Source of the DNA: Cryobacterium sp. MP_M3
GTDB lineage: Bacteria > Actinomycetota > Actinomycetes > Actinomycetales > Microbacteriaceae
Length of the DNA: 64,000 bases
Direction: 5' to 3'
Assembly (NCBI RefSeq): GCF_015752155.1
Contig: NZ_JADOVI010000004.1
Span: 1-64,000 of the forward strand
The first letter of the stretch is position 1. Each line of letters starts with the position of its first letter. Position numbers and translations under genes: made by a program. Under the pieces are notes generated by a model, which made no database searches, had not been told where the DNA came from, and saw only the letters and a list, made by a program, of their open reading frames with translations. Below are positions 45,419 to 56,123 of the stretch, one piece after another.

Positions 45419-46183
45419 GTGATTCCCACCGCCCTGTTTCACACCGCGTCGATTCATTCGGCCCTCATCCCGTGGCTTGACCCCAAGTACCTGATCGACG
45501 GGTTCGGTGCCTGGGCGCTGCTCGGCGTCTGCGCGATCATCTTCGCCGAGACCGGGCTGCTGGTCGGATTCCTCTTCCCCGGCGACACCCTCCTCGTCAT
45601 CACCGGCATCCTCACCTTCAGCGGCGCCATCAAGATCGACATCTGGTGGGTTGCCCTCGCCATCGGCTTCGCCGCGTTCCTCGGCGGGGAATGCGGCTAC
45701 CTGATCGGCCGCAAGTTCGGGCCGCGCGTGTTCGAGCGCAAGGAATCCGGGTTGTTCAGCGTCAAGAACGTGGAGCGCACGAACGCGTTCTTCGAACGGT
45801 TCGGCGGCTTCGCCGTGATCGTCGCCCGTTTTGTCCCGATCGTGCGCACATTCGCCCCGGTGGCCGCCGGCGTCGGCCGGATGAACTACCGCCGGTATTC
45901 GATCTACAACCTCGCGGGCGCCCTGCTCTGGGGCGCGGGAGTGACCTACGCGGGCTTCTTCCTCGGCTACATCCCGCCGGTGCGCGACTTCGTCAGCCAC
46001 TACATCGACCTGATCCTGCTGGGCGCGGTCCTGATCACATTGATCCCGACCGTGTTCCACTACGTTCAGGCGACCATGAAGGCCCGCCGAGCCACCCGGG
46101 CAGGGGTGACGACGGCCACCGGAAGCCTGGTGCTCGACCCCGACGTGTTCGACGGTCACCACGAGCCCAAGCACGACGCCTGA
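45419..46183 (+). CDS. DedA family membrane protein, second copy
   Basis: About 254 residues from the GTG at 45419, chosen because GGAG lies 7 nt upstream. It has GLLVGFLFPGDTLLVITG and FVPIVRTFAPVAAGVGRM, the DedA motifs, and several membrane helices. The C-terminal tail is charged. It probably shares a lipid-flipping role with the gene before it; the pair is separated by 108 nt holding a TACGGG / CCCGTA inverted repeat (45326-45342). Confidence 0.85.
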   Translation: MIPTALFHTASIHSALIPWLDPKYLIDGFGAWALLGVCAIIFAETGLLVGFLFPGDTLLVITGILTFSGAIKIDIWWVALAIGFAAFLGGECGYLIGRKFGPRVFERKESGLFSVKNVERTNAFFERFGGFAVIVARFVPIVRTFAPVAAGVGRMNYRRYSIYNLAGALLWGAGVTYAGFFLGYIPPVRDFVSHYIDLILLGAVLITLIPTVFHYVQATMKARRATRAGVTTATGSLVLDPDVFDGHHEPKHDA

Positions 46184-46250
46184 CGACGGATTCCTGACGC
46201 CTGACGCCTGACGACGGTTACCGGCGCCTCACGACGGATGCCTGGGGCCG
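46184..46250. repeat. Short direct repeats after the DedA stop codon
   Basis: Units related to CCTGACG and CGACGGAT recur several times immediately after the stop at 46183 (for example CCTGACGCCTGACGCC). They resemble slipped copies of the gene end. No RNA hairpin is clear. Confidence 0.5.
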
Positions 46251-46259
46251 GGCGCCGGG

Positions 46260-47171
46260 TCAGTGGTGCGGGTAGTCCTCGTGCGCGGCGTGCTCCGCCG
46301 GCTCCAGCTGGAACGTCGAGTGGTCGACGTCGAAGTGTTCGGCGAGGCACGCGGACAGGGCATCGAGCAACTCCCCTGATCCTCCTGACTGGAGCACCAC
46401 CGGTTCCACCACCACATGGGCGCTGAAGACGTGCGCGCCGGACGTGATCGCCCAGACGTGCACATCGTGCACGGCGACCACACCGGGAGTCTCCAGCAGG
46501 TGCCGCCGGATCTCCGTGACATCCGTGTCGATGGGCGCTGACTCGCTGAGCACCCGCACGACGTCGCGGAGCAGCACGAAAGCCCGGGGACCGATCATCG
46601 CCGCGATGACCAGCGAGGCGATCGCATCCGCCTCGGCGAAGCCGGTGAGCAGGATGACCGCCGCCGCGACGATGACCGCCACCGAACCGACGGCGTCCCC
46701 GAGCACCTCGAGGTAGGCCCCGCGCATGTTGATGGAGCCCTTCGCCGCCGGGCGCAGGAGCAGCAGCCCGGCGATGTTCGCGACCAGGCCGATCGCTGCC
46801 ACGATCAGCATCGGCATCGCCAGCACCTCGACGGGCGAGGAGCTGACCAGCCGGGTCACGGCCCCGACCAGGACGGAGATCGCCACGGCCACGAGGATCA
46901 ATCCGTTGATCAGCGCGCCGAAGACCTCGGCCCGCTGGTAGCCGAAGGTCTGCCGGTCAGTGGCAGGCCGGGCGGCCACGACCGTCGCGACGAGCGCGAT
47001 GACCAGGCCGGCAAGGTCGGAGAACATATGGCCGGCATCCGCCAGCAGAGCGAGGGAACCGGTGAGAGCGGCACCGATGATCTCGACGACGAGCACCGCG
47101 GCGACGATGCCGATCGCCACCGTGAGGCGAACGCGGTTCGTCTGCGAGGTGTGCGCGTGATCGTGGCCCAT
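46260..47171 (-). CDS. Cation diffusion facilitator (CDF) exporter
   Basis: A 303-residue protein with six membrane helices and the CDF motifs ADAGHMFSDLAGLVIAL (helix 2) and later HVWAITSG in the cytoplasmic domain. The N-terminus is His-rich (HDHAHTS), and the end has HxxHE-like residues. It exports Zn2+, Co2+ or similar divalent metals. It lies 49 nt downstream of rdgB and may share its transcript. Confidence 0.85.
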   Translation of the reverse strand: MGHDHAHTSQTNRVRLTVAIGIVAAVLVVEIIGAALTGSLALLADAGHMFSDLAGLVIALVATVVAARPATDRQTFGYQRAEVFGALINGLILVAVAISVLVGAVTRLVSSSPVEVLAMPMLIVAAIGLVANIAGLLLLRPAAKGSINMRGAYLEVLGDAVGSVAVIVAAAVILLTGFAEADAIASLVIAAMIGPRAFVLLRDVVRVLSESAPIDTDVTEIRRHLLETPGVVAVHDVHVWAITSGAHVFSAHVVVEPVVLQSGGSGELLDALSACLAEHFDVDHSTFQLEPAEHAAHEDYPHH

Positions 47172-47220
47172 GCGTCAAAGGTAGCGCGCGCCGGATGATA
47201 GCCGGTTGCGACGGGCGCGG

Positions 47221-47811
47221 TCAGCCGGCGAGCAGTTCCCGGATCACCGGAACGAGCTGTTCGAAGGCCCTGGCCCGGTGGCTCTGCTCGTTCTTCACGT
47301 TCGGCGTGAGCTCGGCGGCCGAGATCGCATAGCCGTCGGGAAGGAAGATCGGGTCGTAGCCGAAGCCGTGCTCCCCGGACGGCTCGGGCAGGATCTGGCC
47401 CGGCCATTCCCCGGTGAGATGGCGTTCCGTGCCGTCGGGAAGGGCCAGGGCCGCGACGCAGGCGAAATGCGCACCCCGGTGGTCCTCCGGCACGTCGGCC
47501 AGTTGCCAGAGCAGCAGCCTCAGGTTCGCCTCCGCGTCCCTGGCCGGCCCGGCCCAGCGTGCGGAGAAGATTCCCGGCGAGCCGCCGAGCACGTCGACGC
47601 AGATGCCGGAGTCGTCGGCGATGGCGGGCAGTCCGGTGTGAGCGGCCGCGGCGCGCGCCTTGATCAGGGCATTCTCGGCGAAGCTGGTGCCGTCCTCGAC
47701 GGGCTCAGGCCCGTCGTAGGCGAGAACCTCGATGCCGGGGAGCCGCGGGGCGAGGATGCGACGCAATTCCTCCACCTTGTGGGGGTTGTGGGTGGCGAGG
47801 ACGACCTGCAC
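47221..47811 (-). CDS. rdgB: Non-canonical purine NTP pyrophosphatase
   Basis: The 196-residue protein has the RdgB/HAM1 signature: VVLATHNPHKVEELR at the start, DDSGICVDVLGG in the middle and FGYDPIFLPDG later. It hydrolyses dITP, XTP and similar to keep them out of DNA. A GTG at 47811 places it 2 nt after the rph stop. Transcription order is murI-rph-rdgB. Confidence 0.95.
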   Translation of the reverse strand: MQVVLATHNPHKVEELRRILAPRLPGIEVLAYDGPEPVEDGTSFAENALIKARAAAAHTGLPAIADDSGICVDVLGGSPGIFSARWAGPARDAEANLRLLLWQLADVPEDHRGAHFACVAALALPDGTERHLTGEWPGQILPEPSGEHGFGYDPIFLPDGYAISAAELTPNVKNEQSHRARAFEQLVPVIRELLAG

Positions 47812-47813
47812 GG

Positions 47814-48544
47814 CTAGCGTCCCAGCGCGTTCTTCTGGAACTCTGTCAGCGTGACAGTGCCGGCCAGCGCCAGGTCGAGCAGGGAATTCAACTCGCTGCG
47901 ATCGAACGGCGCTCCCTCGGCGGTTCCCTGAACCTCGACGAACAGCCCGCGGCCGGTGACGACCACGTTCATGTCGGTCTCGGCCTTCGAGTCCTCGGTG
48001 TAGGCCAGGTCGAGCATGGGGACGCCGCCGACGATGCCGACGGAGATGGCCGCGACGCTGTCGATCAGCGGCTGCGCCTTCTGGCCGAGGAACTTCTTCT
48101 CCCGGCCCCACTCGAGCGCATCCGCCAGTGCCACGTAGGCGCCGGTGATGGCGGCCGTGCGGGTGCCGCCGTCGGCCTGCAGCACGTCGCAGTCCAGGAC
48201 GATCGTGTTCTCGCCGAGCGCCTTCATGTCGACGACGGCGCGGAGGCTCCGGCCGACCAGGCGGCTGATCTCGTGGGTGCGGCCGCCGATGCGGCCCTTG
48301 ACCGATTCGCGGGCCATCCTGTCGTTGGTGGACCGAGGCAGCATGGAGTACTCGGCGGTGACCCAGCCTGCCCCCTTGCCGGCCATCCACCGTGGGACTC
48401 CGTTGGTGAACGAGGCTGTGCAGAGCACCTTGGTGCGGCCGAAGGAGATCAGGGCCGAGCCTTCGGCCTGGTCGCTCCAGCCTCGTTCGATCGTGACCGG
48501 CCGAAGCTCGTCTGTGGTTCGTCCGTCGGCGCGCACAATGTCGT

Positions 48545-48548
<4 letters not shown>
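47814..48548 (-). CDS. rph: Ribonuclease PH
   Basis: The 244-residue enzyme shows RPH features: [16 protein letters not shown] near the start, [16 protein letters not shown] and [21 protein letters not shown], the phosphate-binding core. It trims tRNA 3' ends by phosphorolysis. The GTG at 48548 overlaps the murI stop (GTGA). Confidence 0.95.
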
Positions 48549-49411
<863 letters not shown>

Positions 49412-49657
49412 GACAATCGAGCTTAGTCGGAATCCCTGGATCCCGGCGAAGTGCCCGGCCCGGCCAGGGTTTCGAGCGAGCGCGCCTCTTCGGCCCTCAC
49501 TCCGGCCGATTGTGGGCGTATTCTCAGGGTCCGCGGAGCGGCCGTCACACGTACCAGAGCGGGAATATGGGCGTAACTACACTCGGAATATGGAGCCCGC
49601 CAACCGACGGTAACCGCGCAGGAAGACGACCCATTCGTCGTTTGAGGAGATGACCCA

Positions 49658-50890
49658 GTGAATGATCGAGTCGTAATTACCGGGCTGGGCGCCTTGACGC
49701 CGCTGGGAAACACATGGCGGGAAACCTGGTCGGGTCTCACGAACGGGCGGAGCGGGGTCGCTCGGATCACGCAGTTCGACCCTGAGGGTCTGCCGACCCA
49801 GATCGCCGGCGAAGTCAAGAACTTTGTTCCGGCCGAGCAGATGTCGATTAAGCAGGTTAAGCGGGCCTCCCGCGCATCCCAGCTCGCGATCGCCGCCGCC
49901 CGCGAGGCCGTGGCTGACGCCGGCTTCGGCCCGTCCATGGAGGGAATCGACTCCGCCGTCGTGGTGAACAGCGCCGTTTCCGGCTATGCCGAGATCCAGG
50001 AGGCCACCGAACTCGTCAACTCCGGCGGTTCGCGCCGCATCCCGCCGCGTTTCGTGCCGTCATCGCTGCTCAACATGGCCGCCTGCGAGGTGGCCATCGA
50101 CCTCGGCGTGCACGGCCCGGTCAACGCCAGCGCCCTGGCCTGCGCGAGCGGCGCCTACGCCCTGCTCGAGGCCCGCACACTCCTGATGATGGGCGACGCT
50201 GACGTCGTCATCGCCGGCGGCGTCGAAGCCGCGATCACCCCCGTCATGTTCGCCGGGCTCAACGCCATGCACGCGGCGTCCAAGAACAATGACTCTCCCG
50301 CTGAGGCGAGCCGCCCGTTCGACGCCGACCGTAACGGGCTCGTCTTCGGTGAGGGCGCGGTCATCTTCGTGATGGAGCTCCTCTCCCACGCCAAGGCCCG
50401 CGGAGCCCGCGTCTACGCCGAGGTTCTCGGCGGGGCGCTGACCAGCGACGGCCACAGCATCGTGGCCCCCGAACCGACGGGGAAGTACGCCAGCCTCGCG
50501 ATGACACGGGCCCTCGCTAAGTCGAAGCTGAACCCAAGCGACATCGACATGATCTGCGCGCACGGCACCTCGACCCAGGCGAACGACCGCGCGGAGTCCT
50601 CGGCGATCCGCCAGGCGCTCGGCAATTCGGCCGACGGAATCGCCGTCACGGCTCCGAAGTCGATGACCGGCCACCTGATCGGCGCGGCGGGAGCCCTGTC
50701 CGGCCTGCTCTGCGCCCTGTCGATCCGCACCGGGATCATCCCGCCGACGATCAACTACGTCACCCCCGACCCGGACTGCACCCTCGACTACGTTCCCCTG
50801 ACCGCCCGGGTGAAACCCGTCCGTTACGCTCTCGCGAACGCATTCGGCTTCGGCGGCCAGAACTGCATCGTCGCCTTCGGAGCCCTGTAG
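49658..50890 (+). CDS. fabF: Beta-ketoacyl-ACP synthase II
   Basis: A 410-residue condensing enzyme with the Cys-His-His triad: Cys162 in ALACASG, His302 in HGTSTQ and His339 in GHLIGAAG. It elongates acyl chains in fatty acid synthesis II. The GTG start at 49658 has GAGGAG upstream. In many actinobacteria fabF ends the fabD-fabH-acpP-fabF cluster; here it stands alone beside murI and pncB. Confidence 0.9.
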   Translation: MNDRVVITGLGALTPLGNTWRETWSGLTNGRSGVARITQFDPEGLPTQIAGEVKNFVPAEQMSIKQVKRASRASQLAIAAAREAVADAGFGPSMEGIDSAVVVNSAVSGYAEIQEATELVNSGGSRRIPPRFVPSSLLNMAACEVAIDLGVHGPVNASALACASGAYALLEARTLLMMGDADVVIAGGVEAAITPVMFAGLNAMHAASKNNDSPAEASRPFDADRNGLVFGEGAVIFVMELLSHAKARGARVYAEVLGGALTSDGHSIVAPEPTGKYASLAMTRALAKSKLNPSDIDMICAHGTSTQANDRAESSAIRQALGNSADGIAVTAPKSMTGHLIGAAGALSGLLCALSIRTGIIPPTINYVTPDPDCTLDYVPLTARVKPVRYALANAFGFGGQNCIVAFGAL

Positions 50891-50937
50891 ATCGTCACCT
50901 GGGCCGATCACCGGCCGGTGCGGATAGGGTTTATCGG

Positions 50938-52260
50938 GTGACCGAATCCTCAGCATTCCGCACCGACCGTTACGAACTCACCATGGTGGACGCCGCCATC
51001 CAGAGCGGAACCGCCGGTCGTGAGTGCCAGTTCGAGGCCTTCGCCAGGCGGCTCCCCTCCGGCCGCCGCTACGGCATCGTCGCCGGCACCGGACGCCTGC
51101 TCGAACTCATCCGCGATTTCAGGTTCACGGATGCCGAACTCGCCTGGCTCGATGCCAACGCCGTCGTGCGCCGTCCCACCCTCGACTGGCTGGCCGACTA
51201 CACCTTCCGCGGCGACATCTGGGGTTACCAGGAGGGCGAGGCCTACTTCCCGGGCTCGCCGCTCGTGACGGTCGACGGCAGCTTCGCCGAGTGCGTCGTC
51301 CTCGAAACCCTCATCCTGAGCGTGCTCAACTACGACAGTTCGGTTGCCGGCGCTGCAGCCCGGATGGTGTCGGTGAGCCTGGGCCGGCCGCTCGCAGAGA
51401 TGGGCTCACGGCGCACCGGGGAATACTCGGCCGTCGCAGCCGCCCGGGCCGCTTACATCGCCGGATTCGCGTCGACGAGCAACCTCGAGGCCGGGCGGAG
51501 CTGGGGTGTGCCGACGATGGGGACGGCCGCGCACTCGTTCACGCTGCTCCACGACAGCGAAGAAGACGCGTTCCGCGCCCAGGTTGCCGCCTTCGGGGTG
51601 TCGACCACCCTCCTCGTCGACACCTACGACGTCACCCGCGGGATCGACCTGGCCATCAGTGTGGCCGGGCCCGGCCTCGGCTCGATCCGGATCGACTCGG
51701 GCGACCTGCCGACCGTCGTCGCGGGGGCACGGGCGCAACTGGATTCCCTGGGAGCCGTGAACACCCGGATCACGGTCACCAGCGACCTCGACGAGTATTC
51801 GATCGCCGCTCTCTCGGCGTCGCCGGTCGACGCGTTCGGGGTCGGCACATCCGTCGTCACCGGTTCGGGAGCCCCGGCCGCCGGGATGGTCTACAAGCTG
51901 GTCGCGCACCGGGACGACGCCGGCGAGTGGGTCTCCGTCGCCAAGACGTCCACCGCCAAGGCGTCGGTCGGCGGCCGTAAACGCTCCGTGCGGCGCCTCG
52001 ACGCCGCCGGAATCGCCCGGGCCGAGATCGTGCTGGTCGGTGAGGCCGACGAAGTCCCCACCGGGTTCGAGACGCCGGACGGTCACGACCGGGCCCTGCT
52101 CGTGCCGTTCGTCACCGACGGCGTTATCGACGAGGGCCACCTCGGGGCCGCCGGCACCGTGCGCGCCAGGACCCACAACGCCCGCGTCATGCAGGAACTG
52201 CCGATCGAGGCGTTCCGACTCGGCCGAGGCGATCCCGTCATCCCGACGCTGTACCGGTAA
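50938..52260 (+). CDS. pncB: Nicotinate phosphoribosyltransferase
   Basis: A 440-residue enzyme starting with FRTDRYELTMVDAA, with the catalytic-region motif MGTAAHSF (about 196-203) and the phosphate-binding RIDSGDLP (about 250). It converts nicotinate to NaMN for NAD salvage. GTG start 50938; the short leader carries no clear site. Confidence 0.95.
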   Translation: MTESSAFRTDRYELTMVDAAIQSGTAGRECQFEAFARRLPSGRRYGIVAGTGRLLELIRDFRFTDAELAWLDANAVVRRPTLDWLADYTFRGDIWGYQEGEAYFPGSPLVTVDGSFAECVVLETLILSVLNYDSSVAGAAARMVSVSLGRPLAEMGSRRTGEYSAVAAARAAYIAGFASTSNLEAGRSWGVPTMGTAAHSFTLLHDSEEDAFRAQVAAFGVSTTLLVDTYDVTRGIDLAISVAGPGLGSIRIDSGDLPTVVAGARAQLDSLGAVNTRITVTSDLDEYSIAALSASPVDAFGVGTSVVTGSGAPAAGMVYKLVAHRDDAGEWVSVAKTSTAKASVGGRKRSVRRLDAAGIARAEIVLVGEADEVPTGFETPDGHDRALLVPFVTDGVIDEGHLGAAGTVRARTHNARVMQELPIEAFRLGRGDPVIPTLYR

Positions 52261-52269
52261 GGCCTCCGG

Positions 52270-52554
52270 CTAGCCCTTCATCTTCTCGTAGATGGCCTTG
52301 CAGGTCGGGCAGACCGGGAACTTCTCCGGATCACGTCCGGGCAGCCACTTCTTGCCGCACAGGGCGCGCACGGGCTTTCCGGAGATCGCGGACTCGAGGA
52401 TCTTGTCCTTGGGTACGTAGTGGGAGAACCGCTCGTGGTCGCCCGGCTCGATCTGCTCCTGGTTGATGAGCTCCTCGAGCTCGCGGTCGAGCGTAGAGGT
52501 GCCGCCGCCCGGCTGGCCTGGTTCTGCAATGCTCGCGCGAAAGTCTTCAGTCAT
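52270..52554 (-). CDS. DUF3039 small zinc-ribbon-like protein
   Basis: A 94-residue protein with the DUF3039 pattern: HERFSHYVPKDKILESAISG, then RALCGKKWLPGRDPEKFPVCPTC. Its cysteines (one in LCGKKW and two in VCPTC) and a His can bind zinc. This family is nearly confined to actinobacteria; function unknown. It converges on pncB. Confidence 0.85.
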   Translation of the reverse strand: MTEDFRASIAEPGQPGGGTSTLDRELEELINQEQIEPGDHERFSHYVPKDKILESAISGKPVRALCGKKWLPGRDPEKFPVCPTCKAIYEKMKG

Positions 52555-52596
52555 ACCAACATTGTAGGCAGGAGCGGGGCATCCGTTGTGGGTGGC

Positions 52597-54171
52597 TCAG
52601 GCTCGGATCGCGGACGCGAGCATCTCGGGACCGCGCCGTTCGAACGTGCGAGAGCCGAGCCAGATTCCGCCGCTGAGGGTGAGCAGGCCGACTCCGACGC
52701 CCGAGAACAGCGCCGGCAGGTGCCAGATCGGATCGGCGAATATGCCCAGGACGGCGAAACAGATCGACGGCAGTGACAACAGGATCGAGCCGGTGAAGGT
52801 CAGCGACTGGATCATCGCCGCGGCGGTGTCGGTGGATTGGGGCTGCGCGAACGGGCTGTCTCCCGGTTTCGTCGAGGGGTAGGGGAACCGGGCCGAGGTG
52901 TAGCTCGAGAAGCCGAGCCCGGTGAGGAGGATGCAGGTGCTCACGCCGAGCACGGACGGCAGCACGGTCCAGTCGCCGAAGAACGACACGCTGATGGCTG
53001 AGCCGATCCCGATCAAGGGGATGCCGACGAACAGGGTCGGCACAAGGCGTCCGATCCGGTCGGCGAATCCGCGGGTGCCGGAGGCGACGTGGAGCCAGAT
53101 GGCCGTGTGGTCATAGGCGACGTCGTTGTGCATCGTCCAGCCGAGGAAGATGCACATGAGCGGGACAGGGAGCAGGGCGAGGTACGGAAGCGGCACCCCG
53201 GCGAAGGACAGGGGAAGGATGACCAGCACCGGGATGACCGGGATCATCACCAGCGACATCCAGTACCGCGAGTCCCTGCCCCAGTAGGTGAGGCTGCGGG
53301 CCGCGATGACGCCGATCGGGGTGTGCGGCATCCGGTCGAACCAGCCGAGCCCGCCGTACTGGCGGGCCTGGGCCTCTCGGCCCGGAGTGACGAGCATCCG
53401 TGCCACGAGGGCCTGCCAGGCCAGCCACAAAAGGTAGACCGTGGCGGCGGCGATCAGCAGTTTCAGGACGGCCGGCCCCCACGCCCCGGCGGCGGCGTCT
53501 CCGGGGACCGCCCAGGCTGCGCCCAGGGGCGTCCAGCCGAGGATCGCCGAAAGCCCCCCGAGCAGGTCGAGGCCGTAGCGCTCCCAGTCGAGATTGAGGA
53601 TGAGCAGCACGACCGGGGCGACCATCACCAGGAAGAGCACGCCGATGATGCCCGTGAACTCCCGGGACCGGCGGGTGGACAGCAGGAATGCCGCTATCGA
53701 GGTGCTCACCCGTGAGGCCAGCATGCATGTTGCCAGGAGAAGAGCGGCCGCCACGATGGCCAGCAACGTCTCGACCACTCCCCGCGACCAGGTCACGATC
53801 GTGCCGAGGAGCACCAGCGCCAGCACGAGGGCCGGCACCCCGACCAGCGACGCGAGCGCCAGCCCTGCCGATAGTCGGCGCTTCGGGATGCCCATGGTCG
53901 CGAACTTCCGCGGGTCCATGCTGTCGTCGATGCCGAAGACGAGGGGAACGAGGAAGAACCCGAGCACGACGATCGACCCCGCGACGACAAGTCCGTCGCG
54001 GACGGCGACGACATCTCCGACGAAGCGGAGCCCGACCAGCACGATGACGAGGCCTACGGCCACGGCGAGGCCGTAGACGAGCGCTATCGCGATGCCGACG
54101 ACCTGCCACGGACTGCGCCGGAACAGGTTCGCGAGCAGACGGAGTTTCAGTCCGAGAAACTGTGCAACCAC
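52597..54171 (-). CDS. ABC transporter permease, large membrane protein
   Basis: The 524-residue polytopic protein has about twelve hydrophobic segments and no ATP-binding motif. It is coupled by 25-nt overlap to the ATPase gene upstream, so it should be the permease of that exporter. The family resembles the actinobacterial ABC-2-like permeases with unknown substrates. Confidence 0.75.
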   Translation of the reverse strand: MVAQFLGLKLRLLANLFRRSPWQVVGIAIALVYGLAVAVGLVIVLVGLRFVGDVVAVRDGLVVAGSIVVLGFFLVPLVFGIDDSMDPRKFATMGIPKRRLSAGLALASLVGVPALVLALVLLGTIVTWSRGVVETLLAIVAAALLLATCMLASRVSTSIAAFLLSTRRSREFTGIIGVLFLVMVAPVVLLILNLDWERYGLDLLGGLSAILGWTPLGAAWAVPGDAAAGAWGPAVLKLLIAAATVYLLWLAWQALVARMLVTPGREAQARQYGGLGWFDRMPHTPIGVIAARSLTYWGRDSRYWMSLVMIPVIPVLVILPLSFAGVPLPYLALLPVPLMCIFLGWTMHNDVAYDHTAIWLHVASGTRGFADRIGRLVPTLFVGIPLIGIGSAISVSFFGDWTVLPSVLGVSTCILLTGLGFSSYTSARFPYPSTKPGDSPFAQPQSTDTAAAMIQSLTFTGSILLSLPSICFAVLGIFADPIWHLPALFSGVGVGLLTLSGGIWLGSRTFERRGPEMLASAIRA

Positions 54172-55922
54172 TCCATGCCCTCCGCAACCTTGCGTCCGCC
54201 GGCAAGCTCGATGAACCGCTCTTCAAGGGTCTTCTCACCCCGGACCTCATCGATTGTCCCTGAGGCGAGAACCGTGCCTTGCACGATGATGGCCACGTGG
54301 TCGCACACACGCTGGATCAGGTCCATGCCGTGGCTGGACAGCACCACTGTGCCACCGCTGGCCACGTACTTCTGCAGGATCTCCGTGACGTTGACCGCGG
54401 AGACAGGGTCAACCGACTCGAAGGGTTCGTCGAGAACGAGGAGCCTCGGCGAGTGGATCATCGCGCAGGCGAGGGCGATCTTCTTGGTCATTCCGGCCGA
54501 GTAGTCGGCCACGAGACGGTTGAGCGCGTCCTCGAGGCCGAACGCCGCGGCCAGGTCTGCCGATCTCTTGCGAACCGTCGCACCGTCGAGTCCGCGCAGG
54601 ACGCCGGAGTAGTAGAGCAATTGCGCCCCGGTGAGCCGGTCGAACAGCCGCAGCCGGTCGGGGAGCACGCCGATGATGCGCTTGGCGGCGATGGGGCTGC
54701 CCCAGACATCGATGCCGTGCACGTGGACGGAACCCGCGTCGGGCCGGAGGAGCCCGGTGATCATCGACAGGGTTGTCGTCTTGCCTGCGCCGTTGGGTCC
54801 CACGATGCCGTAGAAGGAGCCCTCACGCACTTCGAGGTCGATCCCGGAGACGGCCACGGTGTTGCCGAAGCTCTTCTTCAGCCCGGTCACCGAGAGTACG
54901 AGCGGGGTGAGGGGACCGTCCTGGATCGGCGGGGCCGACTTGGGGCGCCGTTTCGTCGACGTGCGCGGCGGCCGTGCCGGCGTCTTCCGTGGTGCCCGCA
55001 CGGCCGCTGCCGGGGGCGCAGCGGGATCCGCGTCCGGCGCCAGGACCGGGACTGCGTCGTCGGGCGGAAGGGTCTTGGCGGCCGAGGCCGGCGGGACAAC
55101 GGTTTCGACAGCTTCGTTGACCGGTTCGGGCGTCCCGGCCTCAGCCTCAGCGGCCGCGGGCTCAGAAGCTGTGGGCTCGGAAACTGTGGGCTCGGCGGCT
55201 ACTGCCTCAACCACGGTCGGCTCGGCGACAGCCGGCTCGGCGACAGCCGGCTCGGCGACAGCCGGCTCGGCGACAGCCGGCTCGGCGACAGCCGGCTCGG
55301 CGACAGCCGGTTCGGCGACAGCGGGTTCGGCGACAGCTGGCTCGGCGACGGCATGGAGGGATGCGGCGAGTGCAGCGGCCCGGGTCGCTGCGGCCTTCGC
55401 GGCGCGCGCCTTCGCCGTGTCGGCTCGGGCGGCACTCGATTTCGCGGCCGATTCGGTCTTGGCGGTGGCCGTGCGAGCGGTCGTTGCCTTCGCGGCCGCG
55501 GTCCGTGCGGCGGCCGGCGTTACCGGTGCGGGATCCTGAGATTCGACGCCCGGTTGCGCCGCTGCGGCTGCGGCGGCCTTGGCCCGAGCGGTCGCGGGGC
55601 GTGCTGCGGTCGAGCGCGCCGCGGGCCTGGTCGCCCGGGGCTTCGGTGCCGCCCCGGTGGACGTCGACGGAGCCTCAGAGCCGTCGGCTGGCGTCACGGC
55701 GGATGGTTTCGCGCGCGCAGCAGGGGTTCGGGTGGAACCCGTCGGCCGGGCCGGTGCCTTGCGAACCGGGGCCTTGCGCACGGGCGGCTTGGGTGCCGCC
55801 GACGGGGACACCGGAATGTCACCCTCGTCCGCGGGAATCTCCGGTTTCGCGGGCGTCTCGACCACCGCGGCCGGGACTGTCGTCGGCTCGTCGGGCTCGG
55901 AGTTGGGGGGCACAAGAGTCAC
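54147..55922 (-). CDS. ABC ATPase with long repetitive Ala/Pro N-terminus
   Basis: The 591-residue protein has a normal ABC ATPase in the last 250 residues: Walker A GPNGAGKTTT, a divergent signature segment DYSAGMTKKIALA and Walker B LLVLDEPFE. The first 335 residues are a disordered Ala/Pro/Lys/Thr-rich segment that includes nine tandem AVAEP-type repeats. The GTG at 55922 opens the whole frame, which stays GC3-rich. It could be a fusion or a membrane-proximal tether. It partners the 52597-54171 permease; direction of transport is likely export. Confidence 0.8.
   Translation of the reverse strand: MTLVPPNSEPDEPTTVPAAVVETPAKPEIPADEGDIPVSPSAAPKPPVRKAPVRKAPARPTGSTRTPAARAKPSAVTPADGSEAPSTSTGAAPKPRATRPAARSTAARPATARAKAAAAAAAQPGVESQDPAPVTPAAARTAAAKATTARTATAKTESAAKSSAARADTAKARAAKAAATRAAALAASLHAVAEPAVAEPAVAEPAVAEPAVAEPAVAEPAVAEPAVAEPAVAEPTVVEAVAAEPTVSEPTASEPAAAEAEAGTPEPVNEAVETVVPPASAAKTLPPDDAVPVLAPDADPAAPPAAAVRAPRKTPARPPRTSTKRRPKSAPPIQDGPLTPLVLSVTGLKKSFGNTVAVSGIDLEVREGSFYGIVGPNGAGKTTTLSMITGLLRPDAGSVHVHGIDVWGSPIAAKRIIGVLPDRLRLFDRLTGAQLLYYSGVLRGLDGATVRKRSADLAAAFGLEDALNRLVADYSAGMTKKIALACAMIHSPRLLVLDEPFESVDPVSAVNVTEILQKYVASGGTVVLSSHGMDLIQRVCDHVAIIVQGTVLASGTIDEVRGEKTLEERFIELAGGRKVAEGMEWLHSFSD
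55216..55350. repeat. Nine 15-bp tandem repeats in the ABC ATPase gene
   Basis: Units of GCCGGCTCGGCGACA-type sequence repeat nine times without gaps, with changes mainly in the first (position 2) and the last three copies. On the minus strand they encode AVAEP pentapeptides. Unit length is a multiple of three, so copy-number changes keep the frame. Confidence 0.95.
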
Positions 55923-56123
55923 CCCGCTAACCTACCAAGGACCGTCTGACACCGCAGGTTCGAGGTCAGCCGACGACACAAAAGCGGAGCTGAAACCACG
56001 CCCGTGGTCACGGAATAAGCACGCTCAGGAACCGCCTCTTCCCCCGGATAGAGGGCATAAGGTAGACTGATGCTGGCATAACGGCGTGTCTATACGTGAA
56101 CTTATGAGTGAACCCTAGACAAA

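Noticed and set aside
55216-55350. Regular repeats resembling a CRISPR array
   Set aside because: The units are contiguous with no spacers and are inside a coding frame as AVAEP repeats.
54279-55949. Long plus-strand ORF of 556 residues
   Set aside because: It is the mirror of the ABC ATPase gene and reads as Gly/Arg-rich noise.
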